Numbered from the stretch's first letter, positions 24,936-37,845 are shown. The stretch: DNA of 64,000 nt from Apostichopus japonicus (GCF_037975245.1 NC_092562.1:27975554-28039553), one strand, 5' to 3'. Numbers and translations: made by a program. Notes: generated from the letters alone by a model not told the origin.

Positions 24936-26034
24936 CAGTGGCGGCGGAACCGGGGGGGCTTGGGGGGGCTCAGCCCCCCAATGAAAAAGTTGAGGGGGCA
25001 AATGCATGATAAGCCCCCCCCCCCCAATATTTACCAAGGCTCCGAAACGTACATCTGCCCATTTTTCAATGCATACTTGTCGATCTGTCCGATGCACACG
25101 TATACTATATAGGTGTAATAATTTTAGTAATTGCTGGGGGACCCTCGGCCCGTCCCCTGGCTATAGACCACATTGTCACCCCGACCGCGTCTTCACGCCC
25201 CGTGAAAAGTGGAAGCAGTGAGTGTGAGTACCGGTAAGCGTAACACAACTTCGTCTTAGGCCAATGACTTGCCTCATTTCAGCCAGTTCTCCAACATCCC
25301 CTTACTTAGTGGCGGAGCGTCCATATATACAGTCAGGGGGCGGATGCCCCCCCCCCCTGACGGACTCAAATGGACTGCTGGCGCCCTTTTCAGCTTTTCA
25401 CTACTTTTTACTTATTCGCGATTATTGACTATTTTATTGCGCACTCATATACCTATTGACATTTGTCATATTCTGTTGGTGTAATTTCCCGACAAAATGG
25501 CGACGACACCTATTTATTCTCCGTTTATCTGCAAATTAGCAAGGCCCGGAAAGGGTCATTTCCTGCAATCTAGGGAGTAACTTTACTCAAAAATTCTCTG
25601 TACGCTCCGCGCCAACCTGTGGTGGCGCTCCGCTTAGATAGTGTCGAAAGTGCCCCTACAGACCATTCTTGCCCCCCCCCCCCTGACCAATACCCCTAGC
25701 TCCGCCACTGCGCTTACTACACTCAAAAACGTCTTTGCGAGTACACTACGAGTAATAGCTACTCTCTTAGAACACCATCGAATATACAAATTACAATGTT
25801 TTTACAGACTTTTATGTGCAATCTGAGAAATTGCAGACTTGAGACCCATATTTTAGGGCTAGGTATTTGCAGCATTAAACACTCGGGAAGTGCCGTTTCC
25901 GGCCATCTGGGGGTTTGAAAAAACCCAACATTTTCTTGTACGCTCCGCGCCAACCGATGGTGGCGCTCCGCTTAGATAGTCTCCACACATTAGCCCCCCC
26001 CCCCCCCAATAATTTTTCCGTTCCGCCGCGCCTG
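24936..26034 (+). mobile_element. 1.1-kb hAT-like element with a second element nested in it
   Basis: Ends CAGTGGCGGCGGAAC and inverted CAGGCGCGGCGGAAC, flanked by the perfect duplication GAGTAGAC (24928-24935 and 26035-26042). It contains the separate element at 25307-25710. No long frame with transposase character was seen. Confidence 0.8.
25307..25710 (-). mobile_element. hAT-like element (CAGTGGCGGAGC family) nested in the 24936-26034 element
   Basis: Starts TAGTGGCGGAGC and ends GCTCCGCCACTG. The flanks CCCTTACT and CGCTTACT match at 7 of 8 bases. It is the reverse-oriented relative of 22275-22655. Confidence 0.8.
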
Positions 26035-26309
26035 GAGTAGACAGGAAAGAGTTTGTGTTTAAGAACGAGCCTAGCTTGTTTTTTGTTTTTTTGAGAAGTA
26101 ATAATAAGAGAAAATGTGGGAAGTGGAGGTGGAAGGCTGCCCCTGCCCTGGCTGGAGTACTTTTAAGAGAAGGAGCATTCAGATCCATCCCAGTGGCTGT
26201 GCTGTATAGCTCACAAGCACTCTACCCACCGGGTTCCTAGTTTTCTATAGGGCCTAGTGGTCACCAACCCCACCCCCCTCTGCTAAGGCCGCGGCCTCCT
26301 TCCACCAGT

Positions 26310-28000
26310 TAAACTTATGAATATCCAGGGTACTTATGATTCTGATTGATTTAAGCTTAGAATTGGTAGTAGAGATCATATAATCAAGGAGTACATTTTT
26401 GATTAGAGGGTCATGTATTAAGTTATATTTGAGAAGTTTGGTGTTAAATTTGTTGATAGTAATATTAGTGCTGGATGTTTTGCCAATTTCGTAAAGTTGT
26501 TTATTGGAAGTAAACCTTGGGTGTAGTGGCAGAGTTGCTTATTCGGCCTTCCATAGAAAAGTTATTTTTATGTTTTCGGGTGTTGAAAGCCTACAAGCCA
26601 ACACGGTATTTATACGAGCTAAATTATCACCATTTGTGACCTACGAGTACGTTTATACGAGTACGTTTCGAGTATATATAACCATTCTATAGCGTTTAGA
26701 GTGTATCATTCAACAGTTATTTTGTTTCCTTGTTTTTCGTGTTTTTTGTGAGGAACGGTGTAAATATCTCTGTAAATACAAGTTGTTTTATTACTTTACT
26801 ACGGACTTTCGTCAGTGTGTGTTTTTATATTACGGATTTTCGTCTTCGTCTTCAGCTAATTTTAGTCGGCTTTTCAGCTCCGTGCCCGGACATCACATTG
26901 GGGTTTTGAGGCAGATACGGTAGGCAGAGTTATGTATGCAATTTAATTTTTTTTTTTTGAAATTCGGAGAGCTAATAAAGGCGAAACTACCATACAAAAT
27001 AATAGCTTTGATTTTGGCGGGGTAGATTTTAAGGAGAGCTTCGGCTCTTAATATGTTTGTACTGCTTAATGTTCTTAGAGAACTATAATAATAATAAGTA
27101 ATATTTATATAGCGCACCCCGCAACTTTATTTATATGAGTTTTATATTTTCGTTCTTTATCAATTGTTACGCCTAGAAAAATATATTCTTTGCTATATAG
27201 TTATTGTATTAATAAATAGGCTGATCGTCTTGGTTTTTATTTAATTTCTACTAAATGGGTATTCGAAAATTATAAATTTACTCTTAATTGGGTTTATTTT
27301 TATTCGCCATTGGTAACACTACGTTTCTATTATATAAATTGAGTTTTGTAGATAATTTAATGCATTTGTGACTGTTTTACAAGTGTTCCACGTGGCTATA
27401 TCGTTGGCGAATTGGCTCATTTTGGTAGTACTGACTTTATTGGTGGGTAGGTCGTTTATATACATAGAGTAGAGTAGAGGACTTAGTACTGAGCCTTGGG
27501 GAGTGCCATCTTCTAGAATGAAAAGATCGCAATAGATGGAATTGTACTTAATTTGCATAAACCGGTTAGTAAAATAAGAAGAAAGGAACCTGGTGATATT
27601 TACTGGGAGGTTGAATTTGAATAATTTGTACTTTAGACCATCATGCCAGGTTTTATCGAATGCCTTTCGTGCATCAAGGAAGACTGCCGTTTTGTTTAGT
27701 TTACATTGAAATCCTATTTTGATTCCTTCAGTTAATCTAGCAATGGGGTTTAATGTAGATTTATTTGTCCTGAAACCCGATTGAGAGGTTATTGCTTTCT
27801 AGGTGGGTTCTTATTCTGTTATCCATTATTTTTTTCGAATATTTTTCCTATTGCTAAAAGTAGGCTTATAGGTCTGTAGTTTTCTGGGTTTGTTTGGTTT
27901 AACTAACAGTATTGTAAGCGCATGTTTCCATGGCTTTGGAAATAGCCTGTTCTGAGTGTCTTGTTATAAAAAGATGTTAAGTTAGTTTTATAATACTAGT
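26310..28000 (-). mobile_element. LINE reverse-transcriptase region, 5'-truncated and broken
   Basis: On the minus strand, in order: NYRPISLLLAIGKIFEKIMDNR (about 27890-27820), FLDARKAFDKTW (about 27660-27700), EDGTPQGSVLSPLLYSMYIN (about 27500) and a degenerate active-site FAND. Then comes a C-terminal part with AIILYGSFAF and LNCIHNSAYRICLKTP (about 26900-27000). These are successive motifs of a non-LTR reverse transcriptase. Frame changes and stops show it is inactive. Codons resembling the tail of the protein continue to about 26310. Confidence 0.8.
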
Positions 28001-30816
28001 ACTGGACGTGGTTTCCGAACGCACATGTTTATAAGCACATCCCCTGGCCAGACCCCGACAGTCTGCCTCAGCGACTCCAGGGTCACACTCCCTTTAGAAA
28101 AGCCTGTATTAAAATATACCAGTGGTAGCAAAAACGTTTATGAAAGTTCGAACTCTAAAAATTAGACTACTTCCGGTGTGTTGATGAACCCGTGGTGTAG
28201 CTGTTAGAGTTTTCTCCCGCACCTCCTCCCCCCTCCATCCCCCCCTCCCCACATAACCTATAAGTTCTTTTGCGTTTTGACCAATTCAAACATGATGCTG
28301 TGCAGTGCTGTTGAGTGGAGTCTTCCATTGCTTGGGGTTTTCTAGGTCGAGAGTTGGAACTGGTGTCAGTCTCTGAGAAAATGCAAGGTTAGATGTTGAG
28401 GCACACTCTCGTCCATTTAAATGGCACTCTCGTGAGTAGGAATACGTGCATTTCACGCTAGACACTTAATTCTGTAAACACTCATGGAAAAGAGAATTCT
28501 TGATATAGGCTGGTGTCCATCCATGATCATCACATGGATATGTTACAAACAAGCTTCTGTTGGTTCCCAAACCCTTCGGATTCACTATTAAGACTAAACA
28601 GTAGCAACACTCCCAACTGTGAATATATAATTTTAAGATGGTCTTTATGCTGTTGGTGAATCTGATGTGTTGCATGGGTATCCCTTGGATGGCCCAATTT
28701 GCTTGTTATCAGGTTGATGCTACAATGGCCCAAATAGGACAATGAAAATGTCGAATATTTTATGCTCAAATCTCATTTCTAGTCTGCAATATTATCATTT
28801 CATCGAAATTTTGATGTTAAATATCAAAATTGCCACTTTTGTGAAAATCTGGGGGAAAAAAGTTGTATCATGAGCAGTGCTGCCAAGTCACCCGCTTTGG
28901 GCGGGTGTCACCCGCATTTTCGGGTCGTCTCCCGCTCACCCGCCCACCTGTCCGAATCTCCCGCATTTTCCAAAAAACTCCCGCATTTTTGAAGAATCTC
29001 CCGCATTGTAGGCCCACAGAGTTTTTCCTGTGAAAGTGTATCATTGCTAGCGTGAAATTCATTTCATCACACCAAAATGCGAATTATCTCAGAACCGCCA
29101 GGATCGGAAATTACTCAAAGCCGATCGTGCTAAATATGCCCGGCTGAAAGCAACGTTACCTATACGATTCGTGAAAAATAATACCGTTACGACACACGTG
29201 AACGCTACAGCGTCCGCAAAATTAATTCATAAACCAATACAGAATAAATAGTCCAAGCATATCCTGTAATTACAACTGACAGGGATGTCATAACTCTCTC
29301 TCTCAAAAAAACTTGTCAGTGGAATGTACCATTCTACCAGGTCCAAATACAAGCAAATCAAATAGAAAAACACTGGTCCATCCCTCCCATATTGAAAGTT
29401 TGTTCTGTTGTTGATATATAGAATAATGAACTTGTTTTACTAATTTATTTTAAAAAAATGGACATTTTTTAATTTATGATGTCATACATTAATGCATCAA
29501 TCTGCCTTTTGTTTTTCATTGCTTTTCACTGATGCAACGAGGACCACCTTCCACAATAAAAATTACCAACATCAATTGCAACCCTGCCCAAAAGTCAGGT
29601 TATTTTCCAAGGTACACAATCTCACCAACTTTTAATAAAAGTAAATGCCCTTGTAGGATGGTGTTACTCATGCATGTATGATATCACAGAATATTGTACC
29701 ATTGACCCCAGCCAGATAGAGATAAAAGAATTAAGTTGGTAGTTGGATCAATGTCAAGCTCAGTATTACATATTTTTCATATCTCAGACTTTGCTATACC
29801 TTTAAAGTTCCATAATGCATTTACCTGGAAAGTTTAGCATTCCATTGTCACTTACAGTCATTTACATATCAGCAACTAGCGATTGATGAAAGGGAGATTA
29901 CTGCGATAGAAATTTTACTCGGCGAACCATAACAAACGAGTACTTCGCCTTTTCATAAAAATTCACAATTTTGTTCTCCCAAACAATTATGCATGCAAAC
30001 CACACCTTTCTCAGTCATATTTTAAATTCAACCAATCAAATCATCTGTATCCAGTGATGTCAGACAATAACAAATGCTCCTGATTCGCTCATTATATGTA
30101 CATCGATTTACTATACTACTAGTTATAGCTTTGAAAGTTCCAATTGCATCTACCCTATTGTTTCTCGCCCATAAGGATTGTTCTCTGTAGAGAGATTAAT
30201 AGTGCATGAGGCCTTTGGTATAATCCACGGTATGTTGCAAAAAAATTCCCTGACTAGGCTACAGAATGTTATCATGTGGTTAAATTTGACCAGTCAGTAT
30301 CTCCAGGAATCTGGATATTCTTTGTCATGTCCGAAACAGATATGATTAATAATGGACAATATGTTAATGAGCTTGGTTTTTTAAGGTTATCTGTGATGGT
30401 TTTAGTCATGATTTCTTCTTTTATAATTCAAATTTTGTAAAGTTAAATTCCATCTACATTTTAAAGTGTTAAATTTCCAACTGGAAAGCCGGTAAGTGTT
30501 GCTCAATAAACAGGTTTTCAAATGCAATATTGCCCTTTCAAGAAAAGTGAACAATATCATCTTTCAAATAATAAACCAATAATCTCATCCTTACTACAAA
30601 ACAGCCCTTCATGCAAATTCAAATCAGGATCATTACTTCACTGAGACAAGAGTGTCATAAATTAACTAATTAGCCCTACTATTGTTATCAAAAGTTCTAA
30701 TCAACATCTGTGACTGTCCACACGTCTTCAGTTGATCATTTTCTATGTCAATCAATTGTTCAGTTCTGTAACATACAAAGTCAAGTCAAACGTGTTGTAA
30801 CCGAGGCGATCCAAGT
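28001..30816. other. Stretch without recognised gene
   Basis: AT-rich, presumably the 3' flank of the first zinc-finger gene. The only structure noted is a run of four CTCCCGCATTTT-type motifs at about 28880-29010. No convincing coding region or RNA gene was seen on either strand. Confidence 0.4.
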
Positions 30817-33800
30817 CTATGATTGTTCCACTCCGGGCAAATTTGGTAGAAGAGCTGAACCTGGCCGCTTCCTTGACATCAAAGGCCTGAAAAAGAATGA
30901 GTAACAACGTATGAACGAGGGATTTTACAATGAGGTTTCTTGACCTCCATAGAAATGATAAGGGTTATTATACTCCATAGGTTGATCCACATACTGTACC
31001 AAGTATGAAGTTCATCCAAGCTTTTCTTTTGGTGTTGTGTTAAGAATTTTTCTGACTTTGACCTACATTGACCTCCGCCAATATCACTACGATTCTTGTA
31101 CTCATCAAGGGAGATGTAGGTATAATCAGGAATGAACTTGGTCCTGGCTTCATTTTGTGAGTAATCTTATTTACAACATTTTCAGACATTGACCTCTGTT
31201 GACCTTTGAACTCCTCTTACTTTGATAGGGTGTTTTCCCTGAATAATGTGTACCTACACACCAATTATGAAGCTCATCCACAATGTACTTTTTGAGTAAT
31301 CGTATCTACAAGCTGAGGTGTCACACGAGCACACACACGGTTGCCAGTACATAGATTTCTTCCGCCTTTGGCAAAGAATAACCAAATCTTGCTAATTTGG
31401 GGATATCCTTGTTAAGAAGTTCACAAAATGCAATTTTCTTTCCAAAATAAATGAAATTTCAGAGGTTTACATCTCATTGGCAGAACAAGCTAAGAAGTTG
31501 TGAGTTAGACTGATGAGTCTGCTGCCACCTATTTTTGAGGGGCTTTTTAAAACTTTATAGTAATACTGTGCCTCTTCAAAATGATGCAAAAACATTTCAG
31601 GATTGGAATTTTTGTCTTTTTTTGTCTGCTTCAAAACTAGTTTGGACTGCAATTACAGAAGTTTGTACATATCTATATAACATGACAGGGATGTCCGAGT
31701 GTGTGGAGTCCGTTATTAGCAGCCTTGCAAAGAGACAAAATACAAAAAATACAATATACTTACACTCCAGGGTGGTACTTCTTCATATGTTGAGAATAGG
31801 TCGGTCTGTCTTTCCAGGACTTATCGCACAAGTCACAACGATAGGGTCTTAACCCCGTGTGGGACCTCTCGTGGTTATTCCTCCCTTCGTAACGAGAGAA
31901 CATCCGTTCGCAGTAACGGCACGGGATGGGTTTCTCCTTGGTGTGTTTGCGCAGGTGGGCTACTAGTGCGTGTTTAGTGTGAAACTTTGCAGTGCAATGG
32001 GAACAGCAGTGGTCCTTCTTGTCTGTGTGCAGTTTCATGTGGTCGTACCTCGCCCCTTTGGAGATGGTTTTCCCGCAGACCTGACAGGTCCAAGTCTTCC
32101 CGCTGTGCGAGTCCATGTGGCATTTCATGGAGGTCTGTTTTAAGGTTTTACCACATATCTCACACGTGACTATCTTTGTGGAGGTCTGATAGGTCCGTTT
32201 ACGCGCCCCGTGGCTCAGATCTATACTGGGATCAAAATGGGACATTTCGTGCTGTAGACGGTCTCTGACCCTTGAGTATGTCTTCACACAGTAACCACAT
32301 TTATACTTCACCGACCCTTCTCTTTCTTCTTCGGGGAGATGACTTCGTTCGTGTTTAACCCGTGCCAAGTCGTCGTGCAAAACAGTGTCGCAGAAGGTGC
32401 ATCCAAACCTGAGACCCTCGTGCGTCAGTAGGTGTGTCTTTAAGCGTGAGGCAGTTGAAAACTTCCTCTCACATTTGTCACAAGGATGAGAACCTATTTC
32501 CACATCTGCGTGTTGCATCAACATATGTCTACGGATGCTCCTACTGTTCATCTGCGATCCGCAAATTTCGCACTTTGCGACATCCCCTGTGTTATCAATC
32601 TCGATATTCTTGACGGAATGTCGCGGTTTGGGATTTAGCGTTTTATACCGCGGTTTATGTATCCGCTTCGGTGGCTGGTAGCCCATGTGAGTCCTTTCGT
32701 GGTTGCGAAGCTGAAAGTTGTGCCTGAATCTCTTATCGCAATGTTTGCACTTGAACGTCGGCTCAAAGTGGGTCCTCTCGTGTCTGACGAGGCTGTCGGT
32801 TTTAAAGAACTTCCTACCGCAAGTCTTACACTCATGTCTTCTAACTCTGGCCTCTGAGGAATGTATCGACTTCAAATGCTTCTTGATCTGTTTGAGGGAT
32901 AAAATTGAGCCACAGATTTCGCAGATGGTGGTTTGACCGCTGCTTTCCGAGCTAGCTCTATGTAATTTCTTCAAGAAGGCTTCGTTCTTGTGTTCTCTGT
33001 ACTTCACCATGGCCGGTGTGTTAATGGCATAAACAGGGTTTGGCTGTAGTAATGGATCAAAAGGCTCCGAAACATCCTGCTCGGGATTGGAAACTTTAGC
33101 CCATTCGCCGGGTCCTTTGGCTTCCTCTGCCTGTGACTCAATGAACCCTTTCAGAGCCTCAAAGAGAACCCTGTCTACTTCAGAGATTGGCTCTTTGCCA
33201 TCATTATCCATCACCACAACCGATGCCCTAGTGATGTCCTGGACTTCCACGACCTGACCATCCAAAGTCGAAGATAAAAGAGGTCTTTCCTCTGTAGCCT
33301 CTAAGCTGTCCTTTTGGGCATTAGCATTGCTCAGAAACCGATTACTGGCGGCAGCCAGATGATCTCCGAGCTCGTCGGTACCGTTTTGACATTCGCTATC
33401 GATGGGAGTCTGAAGTAACAATGCATTTCCATTCGCTTCATGTTCCGCATTGCGAAGGACGATGACTTTCTTGTGACCTTCGTTTTCTTTTCCATCTCCT
33501 TCTTCGATGGTACCTCCCTTATCGCCTTGTGAATCCAGCTTCTTGTCTAGATTTTCCGTAGCCGTACTTTCGGCTCTCTGATCGTACTTCTCTGGCCCAG
33601 ACTCATCACCTGCATCAACTTCCTCTAGTGATATTTGCTCCTCTTCTTCGCTTTCGGCTTCTTCCTCTCCGCCATTGTCTTCCTTGGATTCCTTCTTCTC
33701 GTCAACGATGCAATCTTCGACGGTCTGGATTGGCGAGTCCCCATCAGCAGACATACTGTCTTCTTGTTCTTGACCATCCACATTCTGGTCACTCTCCAAT

Positions 33801-34888
33801 CCTTGTGTTTTTAACTCTCCTTTCACAACTTTCTTGCTCTTCTTTGTCTTTACTGTGGGGCTACCAAATTTGGCCATCTCACCTACTGCTTCTGTCTCTA
33901 ACTCCTGTAGGACACTCTCCCCTTCGGTTCCCACTGGGATGCTGACAATCTCAGCACTTTGCAATGCTTCACAGAGATTGATGGACCAGTCGGTTCTTAC
34001 CAACCTCGGTAATCCTTTCAGCTTTCCTTTCTTGGACACTGCTATTGCATTTTCTTGTAAACTAAACTTTTGGCAGGAACATGTGATAAGGCAAGCCTCT
34101 GCATTATTGACCTCTTTGTTCCACCAAGTAAACAGAATAGGAACATTCTCTTGAAGTACCTTGACTTGAAGGCTAAGTTCCCCCTGAAAAAAAGGTTAAA
34201 AAAAAAGGAGTGACTACAGTATGAGCTACTAAAAAGTCAACCTATATTACCAAAAAACATTTTGTACGAAAAGGAAACTTGAAGTAAGCAGGTATCACGT
34301 CAGAGGTTTACATTGACAAAGGATTGGTACAGGGAAGAGTAGGCCATGGTGCAATGACAAATCAATAAGAATCAGTTAATATTGGTTAATAGTAACAAAC
34401 GACTCAAATCCTTTCATAAATTATATCAATTACTGTACGAACAGTTAGAAATAATCAACATGAATATAATAACAATATAAACACAAAAAGGATTTTGAAT
34501 ATTAAATTTTTTGCAGTATTTAAGGCAAGTTTGTTTGGCAAAATTTTCTTTCAGGAAGAATAAACCTTCAAGGCTCCACACATAATAATCCCCCACCCCC
34601 TCCCCCATTAACCTTATCAAATAATTACTCTCCAGTTCTTATGAAGCTACAGTTTGTCTCCAATTCAAAGTAAATGACTCAACTCCTTTGATGAGCAATC
34701 TTAGGAGACAATTAGACATCATATTTGCCTTTCCAAAATTTCACATTGGGATATATTTCTCAAGATCAAGGCTATAAACGTTTCAAGTGTAACAGGGGCC
34801 ACTGAATGCTCAATACTGGGGAAAAAAAACTTCCCACATGATTTGTACATGCTTCCATAATCCAAATTACAATAACTCCACTTACCAT
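30817..34888 (-). CDS. C2H2 zinc-finger protein, paralogue 1 (12 fingers)
   Basis: Predicted CDS in order: 34886-34888 (ATG alone), 31764-34183, 30817-30886; 2493 nt, 830 residues. The N-terminal module (QVKVLQE, ILFTWWNKE, CLITCSCQ) is shared with two paralogues in the window. An acidic linker (about residues 130-230) follows, then twelve C2H2 fingers at about residues 420-805, with a TKEKP-type linker only between the last few. The long frame appears to stop after HPGV at 31760, but that TAA lies inside the donor GT|GTAAGT. Splicing to 30886 keeps phase and adds a 22-residue tail starting PLMSRKRPG. Likely a nuclear DNA-binding regulator (family inference); no orthologue was recognised. Confidence 0.85.
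31030..31385. repeat. TGACCT-rich dispersed repeat, short relative of 10262-11835
   Basis: Contains TTGACCTACATTGACCTCC and GACATTGACCTCTGTTGACC, a CACACACAC tract and a terminal near-palindrome TTCTTCCGCCTTTGGCAAAGAA. The order of parts matches the larger block in the peptidase gene. It lies within intron 2 of zinc-finger paralogue 1. Confidence 0.5.
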
Positions 34889-34955
34889 TTTCTTTCAATG
34901 TTCTGTCATCACCACTTAAAAAAATAGGAATTTGCTTCCAAGTGTTGTAGACAAC
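34886..34955 (-). other. 5' exon of zinc-finger paralogue 1, ending in the start codon
   Basis: Acceptor TTTTCAG precedes position 34955, and the exon ends AAAATG|GTAAGT with ATG at 34888-34886. Joining to the acceptor at 34184 gives MGELSLQVKVLQE. The same arrangement is found in both paralogues, which supports this start over the internal ATG at 34039. An earlier untranslated exon must exist upstream; its position is not certain. Confidence 0.75.
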
Positions 34956-35148
34956 CTGAAAAGCAATGTAACATTCTGAATAGTTACAGTAAATTTTAAT
35001 GAGAGGTAAAATATCTTGGCCAGCTCTTTGCCAGCTCCACATGATTTCATAGAGGCAGATTGATCAGATCTCACAAAAATGTCATAGATTGAGGCCTAGA
35101 CTAACTTGTAATGTAATGTTAATATTTTGATTGGAAATGTTCAACTAA

Positions 35149-35425
35149 GTGGCTATTCTTACGACTAGTTGTAAGAATAATTTCCGACTACGCATGCGCA
35201 GTTGCTATTTTATGACCAGGAGTACTATTTTTATGACAAGGAGTAACAATAATTTCCGGTTAGGGTTAGAGTTAGGGTTAGGATTGAGGTTTAGGGTTAT
35301 GTTTAGGGTTAGGGTTACCCCTACTACATGCGCAGTTGCTTTATTTACTTTACTGCGCTTGAATTCGCCTTTGTTGTAAGAATAGTTTATAAATAATTGT
35401 TACGACTAGTCGTAAGAATAGCCAC
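35149..35425. mobile_element. Inverted-repeat element with telomere-like TTAGGG interior
   Basis: Left GTGGCTATTCTTACGACTAG and the matching inverse at 35404-35425 form a near-perfect repeat of about 25 bp. Inside are GCATGCGCAGTTGCT in direct repeat (about 35192 and 35329) and about 60 bp of degenerate TTAGGG repeats (35259-35315). No target-site duplication was recognised. Confidence 0.7.
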
Positions 35426-36081
35426 GGCCAATGTTCAAAGCAACAAAATATTTCCCTCAGGCCTCACAAGTAACATTGTCATTACACATGAGTTGGAGGC
35501 TAGGGAAATAAATCGCCTTAAAATAAAAATTTAATGTTTCCATGCTCAACTGTTGCATTACGGTCATTCAAGCTTTGTAGCCTAACAATATATTAAAATT
35601 GCGTTAGAAAGAGCTATAATGTACAATTTGCCTTTCGCAGCAACTAACACTGTGCATCAGTCATCGTGCTTAGGCCTACCGTTAGGCTAGGAAAGTGTTA
35701 GTGTTAGAGTCTTAGTCTAATTTAACATTAGGTCTCTAACAACGTTAGACGCCGATAAATGTAGTGTTGTCGATGTTCTGGAAGAACAGTGTTTCATTAT
35801 TGTGAGACATATTTTAAGAGGTTAAATGATGTACGATATGTGTTGAAAGAAGGAATATACCTTTAAGTTACGAAAACGAATGGAAACTCCAAGAACATTG
35901 AACTTCTTTTTGCAATAAGATGCCTCATTGAAGTTAGCAGCCACTAACAGCAGCCACTAAGAGATAATGGACAGTAAGACATGACACACAGAACTGCCAC
36001 TGCGGTGGTGTGTATGTGTGTTATACTGACACTGCGGTAGAGTGTGTGTTGTTCAATTAGTGCATAAATAAGAAACGTATT

Positions 36082-36520
36082 GTTTTTTTTCTTCAAAATC
36101 GATTTAATTGAGTTATCGACCTAGATGAGAGGTCTGGTTAGTACCACAATAAAGTAGAAAGCTTCCTCTTTCACGTGGTATATCTCTACTTGGTATAACT
36201 CTACAAGGAGTGTTAGCTCAGTGGTTAACGCCGGTGCCTTTCAATCATAAGGTCCCCGGTTCGAGTCACTCCCAGATTAATGTATGTCGTCCAGTTACAG
36301 AGTTGTTGACAATTAACAATTCATAATCATGGGGGGGGACGTTAAATATGAATGTAAGAGACTGACTTCGGTCAGCTTGCGGCTTTGATAAGCCAATGCG
36401 GCTTCTTCGCGAGTTCCTGCTTGCAGGAGGATCTAATATATATACATACTTTAATGTGGTGCTAATTAACCGGACATCTCAACTAGGTCGATAACTCAAA
36501 TTAGTCGATTTTGAAAAAAA
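36082..36520. mobile_element. Long-terminal-inverted-repeat element enclosing a SINE
   Basis: About 55 bp at 36082-36140 pair with the inverse of 36463-36520; the perfect core is TTGAGTTATCGACCTAG. The element is about 440 bp and non-coding, and the tRNA-derived SINE at about 36206-36440 sits in its middle. Confidence 0.7.
36206..36440 (+). mobile_element. tRNA-derived SINE
   Basis: A box TAGCTCAGTGGTTAACG at 36213 and B box GGTTCGAGTCA at about 36258, correctly spaced. The anticodon region (CCTT, eight-base loop, AAGG) is not a normal 5-bp/7-base arm. It is followed by a tRNA-unrelated body with the hairpin CTTGCGGCTTTGATAAGCC and a TA-rich tail. Confidence 0.65.
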
Positions 36521-37477
36521 AATAATAATTCATTGTTTGGATCATTGTACATTACCTTTTTACATCACGTTTAGAGAAGTCCGTATCGGGGTTAAAACTT
36601 TAAGGCCACTTTTGATCAAGAAATAAGTTTTGTTACCGATGGTGTTACTGACTGTTTTTTCATACCACGTACGTGTAAGAGGAATAACCTAACTTCGTCT
36701 TTATACCTCTCTTGACTGTTGCATATTCTCATAAAATAATTGTTAACACATTTGGAGAGGAAAAAAACAAATTTGGTATAAAACTTGCCGCAATTTACGC
36801 CTTTCTCCACAAGTTTTGGCAGGATCAAAATTTTAAGTTGACTATGGATGCAGAAATCGTCCACCATTCCATTCTAGAAATATTCACATGAAAGAGAAAC
36901 ATCTCATTTCTCGTATGGTGCCATTTTGGCATTTTACTGTATGCATGACGTGAATTAATATTGCATTAAAACAGGTAAGAAAAAGGAACCGTCTTGTTGT
37001 TGTCTGCTAATATAGTCTGCCCTTAGTCGCTACTGGGGATCCACTTTCCCGTCGCAGCGTATCCAGCGCTCGTCACAGTGTACAAACATCAGTGGCCAAC
37101 GGCGCGTAACGTTGATGTATACATTATTCGCTGCTCTTAATGACTGCTACCTTCAAACAGGTAACAAAGATGCCTCATTTTTTTAAAGGAAGCTGACCAA
37201 TTTCCAGGTGATGATAACGCTAGACCTTTGCTCGCATGCTAGCTACAGAATAGTCTGAACAGCGTAGTGTAGCTTCCTTTTCAGCTGTTTCCCGTATCTA
37301 TTTGCTGTACTGCCCAGAGAACGCCCCCGGCAACGCTTTCGATTGATACTAGGTTTGTATCAGACAGATCCTCGGGCATGTAAAATACAGTGGGCAAGCA
37401 CATTCGTGATAGTCAGAAACAGACTCTGAGGCATGTACAGTTTGCACGTGAGAAGAAAATAAAAGAGTATTACAAAC

Positions 37478-37845
37478 CAAGGGCGTAGGAACCGGAGGGG
37501 GCTGGGGGCGCCAGCCCCCCAGTGATAAATATGGAGGGGCGGAAGTATCATTCCGCCCCCCCCCCCCGCTTCGCAAGTCAGAAAACCCCTTTTTCATTTC
37601 CAAATGAGAATAAATCTCATTTGGTGCACCAAATTGCATCTAAGGCCAGGTGAAAATGCAAAATTATTTACAAAATGGAGTGGGTGTTGAAGTGTGCTGC
37701 ATTGCACCAAATTGCATCTGAGGCCACCTGGAAATACCAAAAAAATTCCAAAGGGGAGGGGGACACCTCCTCCCTTTAGACCCCTCCCCCAGGCCGGCCA
37801 TCAGACTTCAGCCCCCCCACTCAAAAGTACTTTCCTACGCCACTG
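37478..37845 (+). mobile_element. hAT-like non-autonomous element, CAAGGGCGTAGG variant
   Basis: Ends CAAGGGCGTAGGAACC and inverted CAGTGGCGTAGGAAAG, flanked by the perfect 8-bp duplication TTACAAAC (37470-37477 and 37846-37853). The 368-bp interior is rich in G and C runs. It carries a short internal repeat: GCACCAAATTGCATCTRAGGCC occurs twice (the first 20 bases match). Confidence 0.85.

Noticed and set aside
31760-34039. Taking the 759-codon frame as the complete zinc-finger protein 1
   Set aside because: Its start is internal (the frame runs back to an acceptor at 34184 and the conserved module lies upstream), and its stop lies within a consensus donor.
36206-36280. Functional tRNA gene
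   Set aside because: A and B boxes are good, but the anticodon arm has an eight-base loop and the acceptor stem does not pair. A SINE body follows.
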